Positions 35,215 through 44,726 of a stretch of 64,000 nt of DNA are shown piece after piece; the stretch's first letter is position 1, and the number at the start of each line of letters is the position of its first letter. This DNA comes from Enorma phocaeensis. Its GTDB lineage: Bacteria > Actinomycetota > Coriobacteriia > Coriobacteriales > Coriobacteriaceae. Made by a program: the position numbers and the translations under genes. The DNA lies in NCBI RefSeq assembly GCF_016901575.1, contig NZ_JACJKQ010000001.1, positions 248,001 through 312,000 on the forward strand, written 5' to 3'. The notes below the pieces were generated by a model. It was not told the origin of the DNA. It worked only from the letters and a program-made list of their open reading frames with translations, and made no database searches.

Positions 35215-36297
35215 TCATTCCTCCTTGCCCACCGGGAAGGTAACGGTGATCTTGTCTCCCGCGACCCTGATTCTCGGCTCGCCAGAAAGCGTGAGATAGT
35301 AATGGGAGGCAAGGTCGGCAAAGTCGCGCTCCAGAGCACGGGAAAACGCCTGCAGGTCATCTTTCGCGATCCTAAGGCCACGCCGGTCGCGCGCAAGATC
35401 GACCTTATGGGGGGGCTTTGCACCGCCCCTTGTACGGAGCAGGCGCTCAGAAACGCTCTTGAGCGGCGCAATCGATGAGGCGAGGATGCGATGGGCGGTT
35501 CGCTCAGAGATGTTGATTCCAAGCTCCGACGCGATCGCGATGAAGTCGGCGGCATCGCTCGCATATCCCAGTCGGTCGACGACGGGAAGCTCTTGTTGGG
35601 AGTCGATGAACAGCAGCCGAGAGGCGTCGAGTCGAGATACGGCCTGAGCATACATCGTCGCGGCTATTTCGGTAGGACTTCCGACATATACGCTGCAGCC
35701 TCGCCGCTCCTCCAAAGAAAACTCGCAGGCAGCCCGAATAATGTTGTGGGGACCCTTGCTGCAGACGAGCTCGCCCTCTTCGTTCTTCGAGACTTCGGGC
35801 CAGCTCGACTGGTCGGCACGCTCGGCCAGCACGCTCGTATCGACCACGATGCGAAACGCCGTGCCCAGAGAGGGCGCCGAGGCTACGACCCGAGCTTCCT
35901 GGGAGTTCTCGCGAATTGAAAACAATGCCATGCCGCGTCCGTGAACGCCCCATCGGTCCATCTTCATGGACTCGAGCTTTGAAGTGACACGGGCATCGAA
36001 AACCCGTTCTTGCATGTCGGCGGGGATGCCGCATCCATCGTCAAGAAAGAGGAGGGTGCGGACACCCTCCTCTTTCAGAGTTGCAAGATAGATATGCGAG
36101 GCGCCGGCATCGCGCGCGTTGCGCAGCATCTCGATGACGATGTCCTCGACATGTTGGATATCGTGCTTTGCTTGACGACGCTCGGCCTCGGAGACCCTCA
36201 GACGGACGTATCCCTCGCCGAGGTTTTCCTCGACGCGGAGGTTGCCCTCCCCAGACATGGAGGCGATGAAGGAAATGAGGTCATTCGCGTCGTTCAT
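35215..36297 (-). CDS. GHKL-fold ATPase of unknown function
   Basis: The 360-residue protein has a Bergerat ATP-binding fold like MutL, MORC or Hsp90. The N box E-x3-NA-x-DAGA is at residues 56-66, with E56, N60 and D63. The second motif DDGCGIP is at 86-92, and the third GVHGRG at 117-122. There is no kinase phospho-acceptor or sensor domain, so it is not an ordinary histidine kinase. Residues ~170-360 match nothing I recognise. It sits 9 bp after rny and before spoVS, in the place held by ymdB in Bacillus. AGGAA precedes the ATG. Function is unknown. Confidence 0.85.
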   Translation of the reverse strand: MNDANDLISFIASMSGEGNLRVEENLGEGYVRLRVSEAERRQAKHDIQHVEDIVIEMLRNARDAGASHIYLATLKEEGVRTLLFLDDGCGIPADMQERVFDARVTSKLESMKMDRWGVHGRGMALFSIRENSQEARVVASAPSLGTAFRIVVDTSVLAERADQSSWPEVSKNEEGELVCSKGPHNIIRAACEFSLEERRGCSVYVGSPTEIAATMYAQAVSRLDASRLLFIDSQQELPVVDRLGYASDAADFIAIASELGINISERTAHRILASSIAPLKSVSERLLRTRGGAKPPHKVDLARDRRGLRIAKDDLQAFSRALERDFADLASHYYLTLSGEPRIRVAGDKITVTFPVGKEE

Positions 36298-36306
36298 GGC
36301 ACGTTC

Positions 36307-37863
36307 CTATTTTGCGATATCGACGGCGCGGCTCTCGCGAATGACTACGACGCGAACCTGGCCAGGATACTCCATCTCCTCCTCGATCTGATGGGCGATG
36401 TCGTGCGCCAAGACGGTCGACTGGGCATCGGAGATCTTGTCAGGCTGGACCATGACGTGGACCTCGCGGCCGGCCTGCATGGCATACGTGCGCTCAACAC
36501 CGTCGTAGGAGTTAGCGATCTCCTCAAGCTTCTCAAGACGCTTGATGTAGTTCTCGGCAGATTCACGACGAGCACCAGGCCGCGATGCGGAAATGGCGTC
36601 ACCGGCCATAACGAGGACGGCGAGGACCGAAGAGGGATCGACGTCGCCATGATGCGCCTCGATCGCATGAACGATAGCGGGCTTCTCTCCATAACGACGG
36701 GCAAGGTCCGCACCGATGACGGCATGGGGGCCTTCGACTTCGTGGTCGATGGCTTTGCCAAGGTCATGCAAAAGGCCGGCGCGGCGCGCGATGACCGGAT
36801 CAAGGCCAAGCTCAGACGCCATGATGCCGCACAGCTCGGCGACCTCGATGGAATGCTGCAGCACGTTCTGGCCAAACGACGTGCGATAACGAAGGGCGCC
36901 AAGGGTTTTGACGAGCTCGGGATGAAGGTCATGGATGCCGGCATCAAAGGCAGCCTGCTCGCCCGCCTCGCGCACACGCTGCTGAACGAGATTCGAGGCC
37001 TTTTGATACATCTCTTCGATACGCGCGGGATGAATGCGCCCGTCTGCGATGAGGTTCTCGAGTGCCACGCGGGCGGTCTCGCGACGAACCGGATCGAAGC
37101 TCGAGAGCACGACCGTCTCAGGAGTGTCATCGATGACGAGATTGACGCCGGAGACCTGTTCGAAGGTGCGGATGTTGCGGCCCTCGCGACCGATGATGCG
37201 CCCCTTGAGGTCGTCCGAGGGGATGTGCACCGAGGTAACGGTGACCTCAGCGGTATGATCGGCGGCACAGCGCTGAATCGCGAGGGAGATGATCTTCTGG
37301 GCCGTCTTTTGGCACTCGTTCTTTACGCGCTGCTCGGACTCGCGAATGATGGTCGCCGCCTCGTGCGTGACGTCGCCACGGACCTTGTCGAGAAGCTCCT
37401 TGTGAGCGTCGTCGCGGGAGAGCTCGGCGATGCGCTCGAGCTCGGTCGTCTGCTTGGCATAGAGCGCCTCGAGCTCGCGACTGCGCTTTTCGACCTGTCC
37501 GGCTTGGCTGGAAAGCTGATGCTCGCGTTTGTCGAGGGCATCGTTGCGACGGTCGAGGGACTCTTCGCGCTGCATAACGCGATTCTCGAGAGCACGCAGC
37601 TCGCGCTTGCGCTGCTTCTCCTCTGCCTCGGCAGCCTGCTTGTTCTGAATGATCTCTTCTTTAGCCTCGAGCAAGGCCTCCTTCTTCATGGTCTCAGCTT
37701 GACGCTGAGCATCCTCGATGACCTGGCCCGCCTTTGCGCGCGCCGACTCAAGCTGGGAATCTGCTTCACGCAGGCTCCCCCGCTTTGCAGATCGCATAGC
37801 GATGACGGCTGCGACAGCGCCGATCACCAGGCCGAGGATTCCGATAGCAATCTCCATGGCCAC
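36307..37863 (-). CDS. rny: Ribonuclease Y
   Basis: RNase Y (518 aa) is a membrane-anchored endoribonuclease that starts mRNA decay. It has an N-terminal transmembrane helix ([17 protein letters not shown]), a long coiled coil to ~200, a KH domain with [12 protein letters not shown], and an HD domain with GLLHDLGKA and the following EAHHGDV. AAGGAG precedes the ATG. A promoter lies ~150 bp upstream. RNase J and PNPase, its usual co-workers in RNA decay, are encoded 10-14 kb away. Confidence 0.96.
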   Translation of the reverse strand: MAMEIAIGILGLVIGAVAAVIAMRSAKRGSLREADSQLESARAKAGQVIEDAQRQAETMKKEALLEAKEEIIQNKQAAEAEEKQRKRELRALENRVMQREESLDRRNDALDKREHQLSSQAGQVEKRSRELEALYAKQTTELERIAELSRDDAHKELLDKVRGDVTHEAATIIRESEQRVKNECQKTAQKIISLAIQRCAADHTAEVTVTSVHIPSDDLKGRIIGREGRNIRTFEQVSGVNLVIDDTPETVVLSSFDPVRRETARVALENLIADGRIHPARIEEMYQKASNLVQQRVREAGEQAAFDAGIHDLHPELVKTLGALRYRTSFGQNVLQHSIEVAELCGIMASELGLDPVIARRAGLLHDLGKAIDHEVEGPHAVIGADLARRYGEKPAIVHAIEAHHGDVDPSSVLAVLVMAGDAISASRPGARRESAENYIKRLEKLEEIANSYDGVERTYAMQAGREVHVMVQPDKISDAQSTVLAHDIAHQIEEEMEYPGQVRVVVIRESRAVDIAK

Positions 37864-38011
37864 TCCTTGTCATTTCATCAGCATGTAGGGTGACGCCGCG
37901 GGGCGACGCCAGACATTTGCGTGGTATGGTCACACTCCTATGAAAATGAATACTACAAACCTATCAATCTCATCGTTGATGAGCGCATATCACAATACAA
38001 ATGACGCTTTC

Positions 38012-38040
38012 ATCCTACGTTGAAGCCGGGATACTGTCAA
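38012..38040 (-). promoter_or_regulatory. Promoter of the rny operon
   Basis: On the minus strand, consensus -35 TTGACA (38035-38040) and TAGGAT (38012-38017) are 17 bp apart. This gives a leader of about 140 nt before rny. Confidence 0.6.
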
Positions 38041-38279
38041 TTGAGACGACCTCCCGCTCAGGGAACGGTATGAATATCTCCGCAGGTTGCCTATAGGAAA
38101 AATGACCATGGCTGGTATGATGCGGGGACTTGGCCAAAAACCGTCGACAGCCAAGGCGCCATGTCACGACATCAGGGTTCAAACAGAACGGGCATCGAAG
38201 TCGCCGCCACTACAATGTATAGAGCTATAACCGAATGGCAGACAGCAGGAGCAGGCGCCCCCCCCCGCGGCAGCACACG
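38041..38279. other. Gene-free interval between recX and the rny promoter
   Basis: I see no gene or clear terminator. It contains a tract of nine C (38258-38266) 14 bp beyond the recX stop, and a short palindrome TATAG-AG-CTATA near 38220. Transcript ends of recX may lie here. Confidence 0.35.
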
Positions 38280-38957
38280 CTAGTCGCCATTCTGGGCAAG
38301 GCACTCTTTGACCGCGTCGCTCGCGACGCCGTAGCTGAAGCCCTTCGCCATCAGGTGCCTCACAAGCTTCTCGTACGCCTTGTCGTCGGGAATGCGCCTG
38401 CGGGCGAGGATGTCACGGGCACGGTCGCGTTCGCCATCCTCTGACATGAGCGAATCTGCAAGCTCAAGAAGGCCCTCGTCGCGCACGCCGCGCAATGCAA
38501 GCTCTCGCTCGATCTTACGTCTGCCCCAGCCGCGACGCATGCGCTCCTCCACGAACGCGGTTACGAAGCGACGCTCGTCCAAAAACCTCAGATCTTGGGC
38601 GCGCTCCACGGCGGCGTCGATGGAGGACTGCCGATAGCCGTATGAGGCAAGCTTGCGTTTGACCTCGGCCTCACCGTGCTCGCGGCGCGAGAGCATCTCG
38701 ACCAGATGGGCGAAGCAGGTCTTACGTTCGAGCGCGCGAAGCTGATCGATGCAGGCAGCGAGCTCTTGGGGAAGCTCGGGGACATCTTTAGCATAGAGCC
38801 TTCCGACGCGCGCGGGCACGCGGTATGAGGCTTCATGGCCTCGCTCGCATGAAAAGGTCACCGTCGCCTGGGGACGACGAGCTGCAGGGCCGGAGGCAAG
38901 CTGTGGGGCCCTGCGCTCGGGAAGCGTCACCGCGACATCTATGACAAGCTCGTCCAT
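38280..38957 (-). CDS. recX: Regulatory protein RecX
   Basis: RecX (225 aa) binds RecA filaments and limits RecA activity. The C-terminal ~150 residues hold the helical repeats, with REHGEAEVKRKL, FLDERRFVTAFVEERMRRGWG and IERELALRGV. An N-terminal region of ~75 residues is specific to this lineage. The start codon directly follows the recA stop, so expression is tied to recA and the SOS response. Confidence 0.93.
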   Translation of the reverse strand: MDELVIDVAVTLPERRAPQLASGPAARRPQATVTFSCERGHEASYRVPARVGRLYAKDVPELPQELAACIDQLRALERKTCFAHLVEMLSRREHGEAEVKRKLASYGYRQSSIDAAVERAQDLRFLDERRFVTAFVEERMRRGWGRRKIERELALRGVRDEGLLELADSLMSEDGERDRARDILARRRIPDDKAYEKLVRHLMAKGFSYGVASDAVKECLAQNGD

Positions 38958-40052
38958 CTACTCGCCGAGCGCATCCGGAAGAAGGTCAACGGCATCGCCG
39001 GTAGGTTCATCAGAAAGCTCAAGGCCGCAGGCGACGCGGACACGATGCTCGATCTCGTCTGAAAGATCGGGATGAAGGCGCAGGAAGTCCTTCGCGGCCT
39101 CTCGCCCCTGTCCAAGACGTTCGGACTCGTAGGTATACCATGCGCCCGATTTTGAGACGATGCCGTATTCGACGCCCATGTCCAAAATCGAGCCCTCTTT
39201 GGAGATGCCCGTGCCGTACATGATGTCGAACTCCGCCGTCTTAAAGGGTGCGGCGACCTTGTTCTTGACGACTTTGCAGCGGACGCGGCTGCCGACGATC
39301 TCTGACCCCTGCTTGATGCTGTCGATACGACGGATATCGATGCGCACCGTCGAGAAGAACTTCAGGGCGCGGCCGCCTGTCGTAGTCTCGGGGTTGCCAA
39401 ACATGACACCGATCTTCTCACGAAGCTGATTGATGAAGATGCACGTCGTGTTGGACTTGGAAAGCGAGCCCGCCAGCTTTCGAAGCGCCTGACTCATGAG
39501 ACGCGCCTGCAAACCGACCGTGGTCTCTCCGATCTCTCCCTCGATCTCGGCACGGGGAACCAGCGCGGCGACCGAGTCGATGACCACCGCGTCGATCGCG
39601 CCGGAGCGGACGAGCATGTCGCAGATCTCCAGGGCCTGCTCACCGGTATCAGGCTGCGAGATAAGCACCTCGTCGATGTCTACGCCGATGCGGGCGGCAT
39701 AGGCCGGGTCGAGCGCATGCTCGGCGTCGATAAACGCCACCACACCTCCTGCAGCCTGCGCCTCAGCGAGAATCTCGAGCGAAAGCGTGGTCTTGCCCGA
39801 AGACTCAGGGCCATAGATCTCGATAATGCGGCCACGTGGGACGCCGCCGATGCCGAGCGCAGCATCAAGCGCCAACGCACCGGTGGGAATCGCCTCGATC
39901 TCGAGCTCGGGGCCATCGTCTCCGAAACGCATGATGGAGCCCTTGCCGAACTTCTTCTCGATCTCCGCCGTTGTGGCCTCGATCATCTTGTCGCGAGCCT
40001 CACCGGTAGTGCGCTCATGAATTACGCGAGCCGGGCCTGAACTCTTAGCCAT
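38958..40052 (-). CDS. recA: Recombinase RecA
   Basis: RecA (364 aa) catalyses strand exchange and triggers LexA cleavage. The Walker [10 protein letters not shown] is near residue 80, Walker [10 protein letters not shown] is present, and the DNA-binding loops contain MSQALRKL and [20 protein letters not shown]. An N-terminal extension of ~20 residues precedes the core. AGGAGG precedes the ATG. A LexA box lies in the promoter spacer at 40090. Confidence 0.98.
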   Translation of the reverse strand: MAKSSGPARVIHERTTGEARDKMIEATTAEIEKKFGKGSIMRFGDDGPELEIEAIPTGALALDAALGIGGVPRGRIIEIYGPESSGKTTLSLEILAEAQAAGGVVAFIDAEHALDPAYAARIGVDIDEVLISQPDTGEQALEICDMLVRSGAIDAVVIDSVAALVPRAEIEGEIGETTVGLQARLMSQALRKLAGSLSKSNTTCIFINQLREKIGVMFGNPETTTGGRALKFFSTVRIDIRRIDSIKQGSEIVGSRVRCKVVKNKVAAPFKTAEFDIMYGTGISKEGSILDMGVEYGIVSKSGAWYTYESERLGQGREAAKDFLRLHPDLSDEIEHRVRVACGLELSDEPTGDAVDLLPDALGE

Positions 40053-40080
40053 GCGAATCCTCCTCTAGTTGACCGAAATC

Positions 40081-40109
40081 ATGATAGGCGAACAGCTGTT
40101 CGCGGTCAA
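40081..40109 (-). promoter_or_regulatory. recA promoter with LexA box in the spacer
   Basis: On the minus strand, TTGACC (40104-40109) and TATCAT (40081-40086) are 17 bp apart. The spacer is almost entirely the perfect palindrome GCGAACAGCTGTTCGC (40088-40103), which includes GAAC-AGCT-GTTC. LexA binding would block RNA polymerase directly. Confidence 0.85.
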
Positions 40110-40349
40110 GGGACATTGACCTCATGATACGGACGGATGCTTGCCTGATGTTGTCGCCCTGCTGTTACAAACCTTCCCGCAACCTCTTCAATTTCTAACA
40201 GAGGCGGCCACCGACCTTGACGCAGCTTGCCAACGCAGGCTTTGCGCAGGTACATGGCGCAGAGAACATCGTCAAGGCCTTCGACAGAGCCAAGGGGATG
40301 CAAACATCCCGGCTACGACGCGAAGCCCCCGATCGTACAATCACAGACT

Positions 40350-40856
40350 CTACACAAGCGTGCCCAGCAACAGCTCGAGGGCTCGTGCGGTGGCAGCAAG
40401 GCGCACGCAGGCACGAGAGCCCTCGAAGTGCCGGCATTCAGAAGTCGTGCCTGATGCGGTTGAAAGCCCGAGATATACGGTTCCCACCGGATCGGCGGGC
40501 GTCCCGCCGCCGGGTCCCGCATAGCCTGTCACGCTGACCGCGGCATCTGAGCAAAAGAGCCGACGGGACCCATCGGCCATCTCGCGTGCAGTCTCATGAG
40601 ATACCGCCGTGCAACGAGCAAGGGTGTCTGGCGACACCCCGAGCACGCGCTCTTTGATCTCTTCCGTATACGTCGCCGCCCCGCCCATCAGCACCGAGGA
40701 AGCACCGGATATAGAGGCGATGCAGGAAGAGACCATGCCGGCAGTGCATGACTCGGCAGTGCTTACGGTACGGTTCAGCGCCGAAGCACGCGCCACGAGC
40801 TCTCCGGCGAGCTCGTGGCATCGACGGGAAAGATTCTCTTGCGGCTCTTCATCCAT
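40350..40856 (-). CDS. pncC: Nicotinamide-nucleotide amidase, stand-alone PncC/CinA C domain
   Basis: The 168-residue protein corresponds only to the C-terminal amidase domain of CinA. Motifs STAESCTAGMVSS, GGAATYTEEIKERVLGV and VTGYAGPGGG are diagnostic. It deamidates nicotinamide mononucleotide for NAD recycling. The N-terminal CinA (ADP-ribose pyrophosphatase) domain is absent, although the gene holds the usual cinA place between pgsA and recA. ATG 40856 follows AAGGCGG. The 240 bp downstream to recA contain no gene; a short GGGATG/CATCCC hairpin is at ~40296-40311. Confidence 0.92.
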   Translation of the reverse strand: MDEEPQENLSRRCHELAGELVARASALNRTVSTAESCTAGMVSSCIASISGASSVLMGGAATYTEEIKERVLGVSPDTLARCTAVSHETAREMADGSRRLFCSDAAVSVTGYAGPGGGTPADPVGTVYLGLSTASGTTSECRHFEGSRACVRLAATARALELLLGTLV

Positions 40857-40867
40857 CAGTTGCCGCC

Positions 40868-41488
40868 TTAGACCCGAAAGACTACCTTGCGAGCGTTCCA
40901 AAAATATTGGAGGCCCGATACGACCGTCAGCACCACGGCGGCGATCATCAAAGCCTGCGAGATGCCGAGAATCCATTCGGACAGGGTCGCCACGCCGAGC
41001 GAAGTCAAGCCGAACGAGACATAGAAGCCGCACAGCGACACCATGGTGACGGCGGTTTTCGCCTTGCCGAGCTTATCGGCCGCAATGACTTCGCCAGCGG
41101 CGCTTGCGACCATGCGCAAGGCGCTCACCAGGAACTCTCGGAACAAGATGATGAACACGAACCATACGTTGACGTAGCCGTCGGCAAGCAGCAGGAGAAG
41201 CGCCGAGAACACGAGAAGCTTGTCAGCGATGGGATCGAGGAACTTGCCGAAGTCGGTAATCTCATTTCGCTTGCGGGCAAGCGATCCGTCAAGCTTGTCG
41301 GTAAGGCTCAACAGGATGTACAGGATACAGGCGCCGATCGCAAGCGCAGGCTGCGTGAGGGCGCCTGCCACGTCGCGAGACTGAGTCGCCAACAGCATGA
41401 AGACGGGAATGAAGCAGATCCGGATACAGGTGATGACGTTCGCCGGCGTCCAGATGCTCGTCAACTCGCCTTGCGCGTTTCGCCCCAT
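40868..41488 (-). CDS. pgsA: CDP-diacylglycerol-glycerol-3-phosphate 3-phosphatidyltransferase
   Basis: PgsA (206 aa) makes phosphatidylglycerol phosphate. It starts with the typical TPANVITCIRI segment and carries the complete CDP-alcohol motif (DKLDGSLAR ... GKFLDPIAD). Several membrane helices follow. Its position between rimO and pncC-recA is that of pgsA in Firmicutes, which supports this specificity. A second family member is at 17959-18675. Confidence 0.93.
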   Translation of the reverse strand: MGRNAQGELTSIWTPANVITCIRICFIPVFMLLATQSRDVAGALTQPALAIGACILYILLSLTDKLDGSLARKRNEITDFGKFLDPIADKLLVFSALLLLLADGYVNVWFVFIILFREFLVSALRMVASAAGEVIAADKLGKAKTAVTMVSLCGFYVSFGLTSLGVATLSEWILGISQALMIAAVVLTVVSGLQYFWNARKVVFRV

Positions 41489-41497
41489 TGCTCTCCC

Positions 41498-42850
41498 CTA
41501 TCCAATCACATGCCCGACGAGCTCATAGCAGAAGCTGTCAGTGAACTCGACCTGCACTATATCACCAACGGCGGCCTCGACGGCATCGAGATGGACGGCG
41601 CCGTCGCAGTCGGGTGCCTGGAACCATGCATGGCCGACGAGCTCGTAGCCGTCATCGGTCTCTTCGACGCCGTCGATGATCACCTCGGCGGTCTCGCCAA
41701 CGTGCTCCGCGGTCGCAGCGAAGCCCAGCGCCTCCGCAAGATCCATAGCGGCCTGGGTGCGATCGAGCTTTTCGTCCTCGGGAATCTGGTCCTCCATGCG
41801 GGCGGCACGAGCCGGCTCTTCACGCGAGTACGGAAACACGCTGACGTAGTCAAAGCCGATTCGATCCATGAAGGCGAGCATGCGCTCGTGCTCCTCGACG
41901 GTCTCGCCCGGGAATCCCACTAGGTAGGTCGTACGGATGACCATGCCGGGGATCTCGCGGCGCAGCCGTGCAAAAAGATCTTCAAGCTCCTGCTCGGACC
42001 CAGAGCGGTTCATGCGGGCAAGAACATGCTCGCAGCAATGTTGTATGGGAATGTCGATATAGGCAAGGACCTCCGGCGTGTCGCGAATCGCAGAGATGAG
42101 CTCGTCAGTCATGCCCTCTGGCTGGAGGTACAGCACGCGCAGCCAAACGCCCTGGCCGCGAACCTCCTCGGCGAGGGAGACGAGGAGCTGGGCAAGGTTG
42201 TGGGGACCTGAGCCCTCCTGCGAGAGATCGCTTCCCCAGATGCCGGTATCCTGACCGATGAGCACGATCTCGCGCACGCCCTCAGACACAAGGTCGACAA
42301 CCTCTTCGCGAATCTCTCCGAAGGGGCGGCTATGATACCGGCCACGTATGAACGGAATGGCGCAGAAGCTGCAGAAGCGATCGCACCCGTCGGAGATCTT
42401 GACATAGGCGACAGCGCCTTCGACGGTGCGCTTGACCTCGGGGACCGCGGCAGGGGCGCTTCGGTCGATGCCAAGCAGGCCGTCGACGACCCCGACGATG
42501 CCGTCCTCCTCGTCGGTGCGCACAAAGGCCGCGACCTCCGGGAGCTCTTCGGGCAGCTCGTCGCCGTAACGAGAAGGGACGCAGCCGCACATGACGATGG
42601 GAACCTCCCGCACGCCGCCTGCGACCTCCTCGGCGAGCGAAAGGGTCGCCTCGATGCTCTCAGACGTCGCCGAGGCGAGGAAGGAACATGTGTTGACGAT
42701 GGCGAGGTCGGCCTCGGAGACATCGTAGGCCTCCTCATAGCCGGCAGAAAGGAGCAGGGAGCGCATGCGGTCGGTATCGACCTCATTCTTAGCGCATCCG
42801 AGCGTGATGTAGTAGATGGCACCGAATGCCTCGGTGAAAGCGTCAGACAT
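41498..42850 (-). CDS. rimO: Ribosomal protein S12 methylthiotransferase RimO
   Basis: RimO (450 aa) thiomethylates an Asp of ribosomal protein S12. The N-terminal UPF0004 domain begins YYITLGCAKNEVDTDRM, with a second cysteine in VNTCSF. The radical-SAM motif CDRFCSFC is followed by PFIRGRYHSRP, which distinguishes RimO from MiaB. A TRAM domain ends the protein. It lies 9 bp before pgsA in the same unit. Confidence 0.95.
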   Translation of the reverse strand: MSDAFTEAFGAIYYITLGCAKNEVDTDRMRSLLLSAGYEEAYDVSEADLAIVNTCSFLASATSESIEATLSLAEEVAGGVREVPIVMCGCVPSRYGDELPEELPEVAAFVRTDEEDGIVGVVDGLLGIDRSAPAAVPEVKRTVEGAVAYVKISDGCDRFCSFCAIPFIRGRYHSRPFGEIREEVVDLVSEGVREIVLIGQDTGIWGSDLSQEGSGPHNLAQLLVSLAEEVRGQGVWLRVLYLQPEGMTDELISAIRDTPEVLAYIDIPIQHCCEHVLARMNRSGSEQELEDLFARLRREIPGMVIRTTYLVGFPGETVEEHERMLAFMDRIGFDYVSVFPYSREEPARAARMEDQIPEDEKLDRTQAAMDLAEALGFAATAEHVGETAEVIIDGVEETDDGYELVGHAWFQAPDCDGAVHLDAVEAAVGDIVQVEFTDSFCYELVGHVIG

Positions 42851-42911
42851 GACGAGTAAACCTATCCGAATCGAAGTATACGAGAACAGCTTCTAGGCAG
42901 CCGGGGCCTGT

Positions 42912-43409
42912 TTAGCGATAGTTCGTGAACTGCAGGGGCTGGCCGTAGTCCTGGCTGCGGAGGAACTGGATGACCTCCTGGAGCGCGTCCTTGGAAGCAG
43001 ATGAGACGCGCAGCTTGTCGGACTCGATCGTGACCTTCACCTTGAGCTTGAGATCCTTGACGTCCTTGTTGATCTTTTTCGCCGTGGGCTGGTCGATTCC
43101 CTGCACCACGTGCCCGACGACGCGCACCGACCCACCGGAGGCGGCCTGGGGAGCATCCCATGAGAGCGCCTTGATATCCACGCCGCGCTTGATGAGCTTC
43201 GTGTTCAGCACGTCGGTGATCTGACGAGCGACGAAATCGGCGGGCGCCACAATGGTGAATACGCCGTCTGCCTTGGAAAGGTCGATGGTTGCGCCCGAAT
43301 CCTTGAGGTCATAGCGCTGGGTGATCTCACGGGCGGTCTGCTGATAGGCGTTGTCCACCTCCTGCATGTCTACCTGAGACACCACGTCGAAGCTCGAATC
43401 CTTTGCCAT
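42912..43409 (-). CDS. YajQ family nucleotide-binding protein
   Basis: The 165-residue protein has the UPF0234/YajQ form: SSFDVVSQVDMQEVDNA at the start, RYDLKDSGATI, and the C-terminal SKDALQEVIQFLR. Members bind nucleotides or RNA, and some bind cyclic di-GMP. Its role here is unknown. It sits between rodZ and rimO, with AAAGGGG before the start. Confidence 0.93.
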   Translation of the reverse strand: MAKDSSFDVVSQVDMQEVDNAYQQTAREITQRYDLKDSGATIDLSKADGVFTIVAPADFVARQITDVLNTKLIKRGVDIKALSWDAPQAASGGSVRVVGHVVQGIDQPTAKKINKDVKDLKLKVKVTIESDKLRVSSASKDALQEVIQFLRSQDYGQPLQFTNYR

Positions 43410-43439
43410 GTCTATTCCCCTTTCAAAGCGGACGAGGCG

Positions 43440-44726
43440 CTACTGGGCAGCCGCAGCCCCGTCATTGGTTCCATCAGTGGTTTCGGTGCCGTCGCCGGTT
43501 GTCGTCGCCGGTGTCTGCGGAGCGGTGATGCTCACGCGGGCGACGCCGGCGATGGAGGTATCCCAGCGGACATCCTCGCCATTTTGCGTCACGCGGACGT
43601 TTCCGGGCTCGCTCGCCGTGATCTCAATCGAAGAGGTCACGGTATATTCCTGGGTCAAAGGCCCGACGACGTTGTTCGCATAGATCGACTGGCCGTTTAA
43701 CTTGATCTCGAGCCACGACTGGGCCCCGTCCTCGACCGAAATGGCGATCACAAGCTGCTCCGGCTCAGACGTCGTTGCAGGAGAGGTCGCTGAGGTCTGG
43801 TCGGTGCTGGGCTCGCCTGTCGAAGCCTCGGTATCAGGTGTGGTCGCAGCTGTCGTCGAGGCAGGCGTGGTGGCGGCCTGGCTCACGGCAACCGTCGACG
43901 GGCTAGAGGTGTCATCGGCGCCCTGAGAAGAGCAGCTGCGCACCAGCAGGAACACGAGGGCGATGATGATGACGAGGGCCGTGACGAGCGCTCCTATGAG
44001 CAGGCGCGGATCGAGGCCGCCGTTGCTCGACGACCCTCCCCTGCCGCCCCTTCCCGAGCGCGGGGGCACCGATCCACGCGCGCCCTGTGGACCGCGCGGA
44101 GGGTTTCCGCCCCCGCGAGCAGCCATGCGGGCGCTTCCCGGACGAGGCGACGCTCCGTAAGGCGGAGCGGTTCGAACACGGGGCTGGACACGCGTGCGGT
44201 CGAGCTCGTCTCCGGGCAACGCACGCGTATTTTGGTAGCCGCGCGGCTGGCGCATGCCGGCGGCCGCCAGCGTCCTGTCAGGACGCCGCGTGTCGGTCAG
44301 CGCGACGGGCTCGTGCCCCGACGTGGCGTCGGAAACATATCCCGCCTGCGGGGGGCGCTGGGCATACCGCGAGCTGATGCGGGCGTTGTCGACGATCATG
44401 AAGCGTCCGGTGGCGCTGGCTGAGCGAGGACTCACCGAACCTGCAGCGTCCTGAAAGCGCCCGCCTGCATGCGCCGTCTGGCGCTCATATTCGTAGAGCT
44501 CGTCGAAATAGGCATTGACCACCTCGCGGGGGTTGAGGCCCAGATAGCGCGCATAGCTCGAAATCATGCCCTGGGCATAGCCGCGAGGCGGCATCGAGGC
44601 GAAATCCCCCATCTCGAAGTACTCGATGATCTGGGGGCGGATCTTGATGACGTTGGCGACCTGTTGAATGGACATGCCCATGTGACGACGCCTGTTCATG
44701 AGCATCTCACCGAACCGTGCAGCCAT
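43440..44726 (-). CDS. RodZ-like protein with HTH, membrane helix and low-complexity linker
   Basis: The 428-residue protein has an N-terminal helix-turn-helix (residues 1-80; [34 protein letters not shown]). A ~160-residue linker rich in Arg, Gly and Pro follows, then one transmembrane helix (~245-268). A Thr/Ser/Ala-rich outer linker leads to a RodZ C-terminal (DUF4115) domain. RodZ couples MreB to the cell-wall machinery. Whether this organism has MreB cannot be seen here. The ATG overlaps the ftsK stop. Confidence 0.85.
   Translation of the reverse strand: MAARFGEMLMNRRRHMGMSIQQVANVIKIRPQIIEYFEMGDFASMPPRGYAQGMISSYARYLGLNPREVVNAYFDELYEYERQTAHAGGRFQDAAGSVSPRSASATGRFMIVDNARISSRYAQRPPQAGYVSDATSGHEPVALTDTRRPDRTLAAAGMRQPRGYQNTRALPGDELDRTRVQPRVRTAPPYGASPRPGSARMAARGGGNPPRGPQGARGSVPPRSGRGGRGGSSSNGGLDPRLLIGALVTALVIIIALVFLLVRSCSSQGADDTSSPSTVAVSQAATTPASTTAATTPDTEASTGEPSTDQTSATSPATTSEPEQLVIAISVEDGAQSWLEIKLNGQSIYANNVVGPLTQEYTVTSSIEITASEPGNVRVTQNGEDVRWDTSIAGVARVSITAPQTPATTTGDGTETTDGTNDGAAAAQ

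Noticed and set aside
36010-37893. 627-codon open frame on the plus strand
   Set aside because: It is antisense to rny and the GHKL ATPase, both with clear motifs and ribosome sites.
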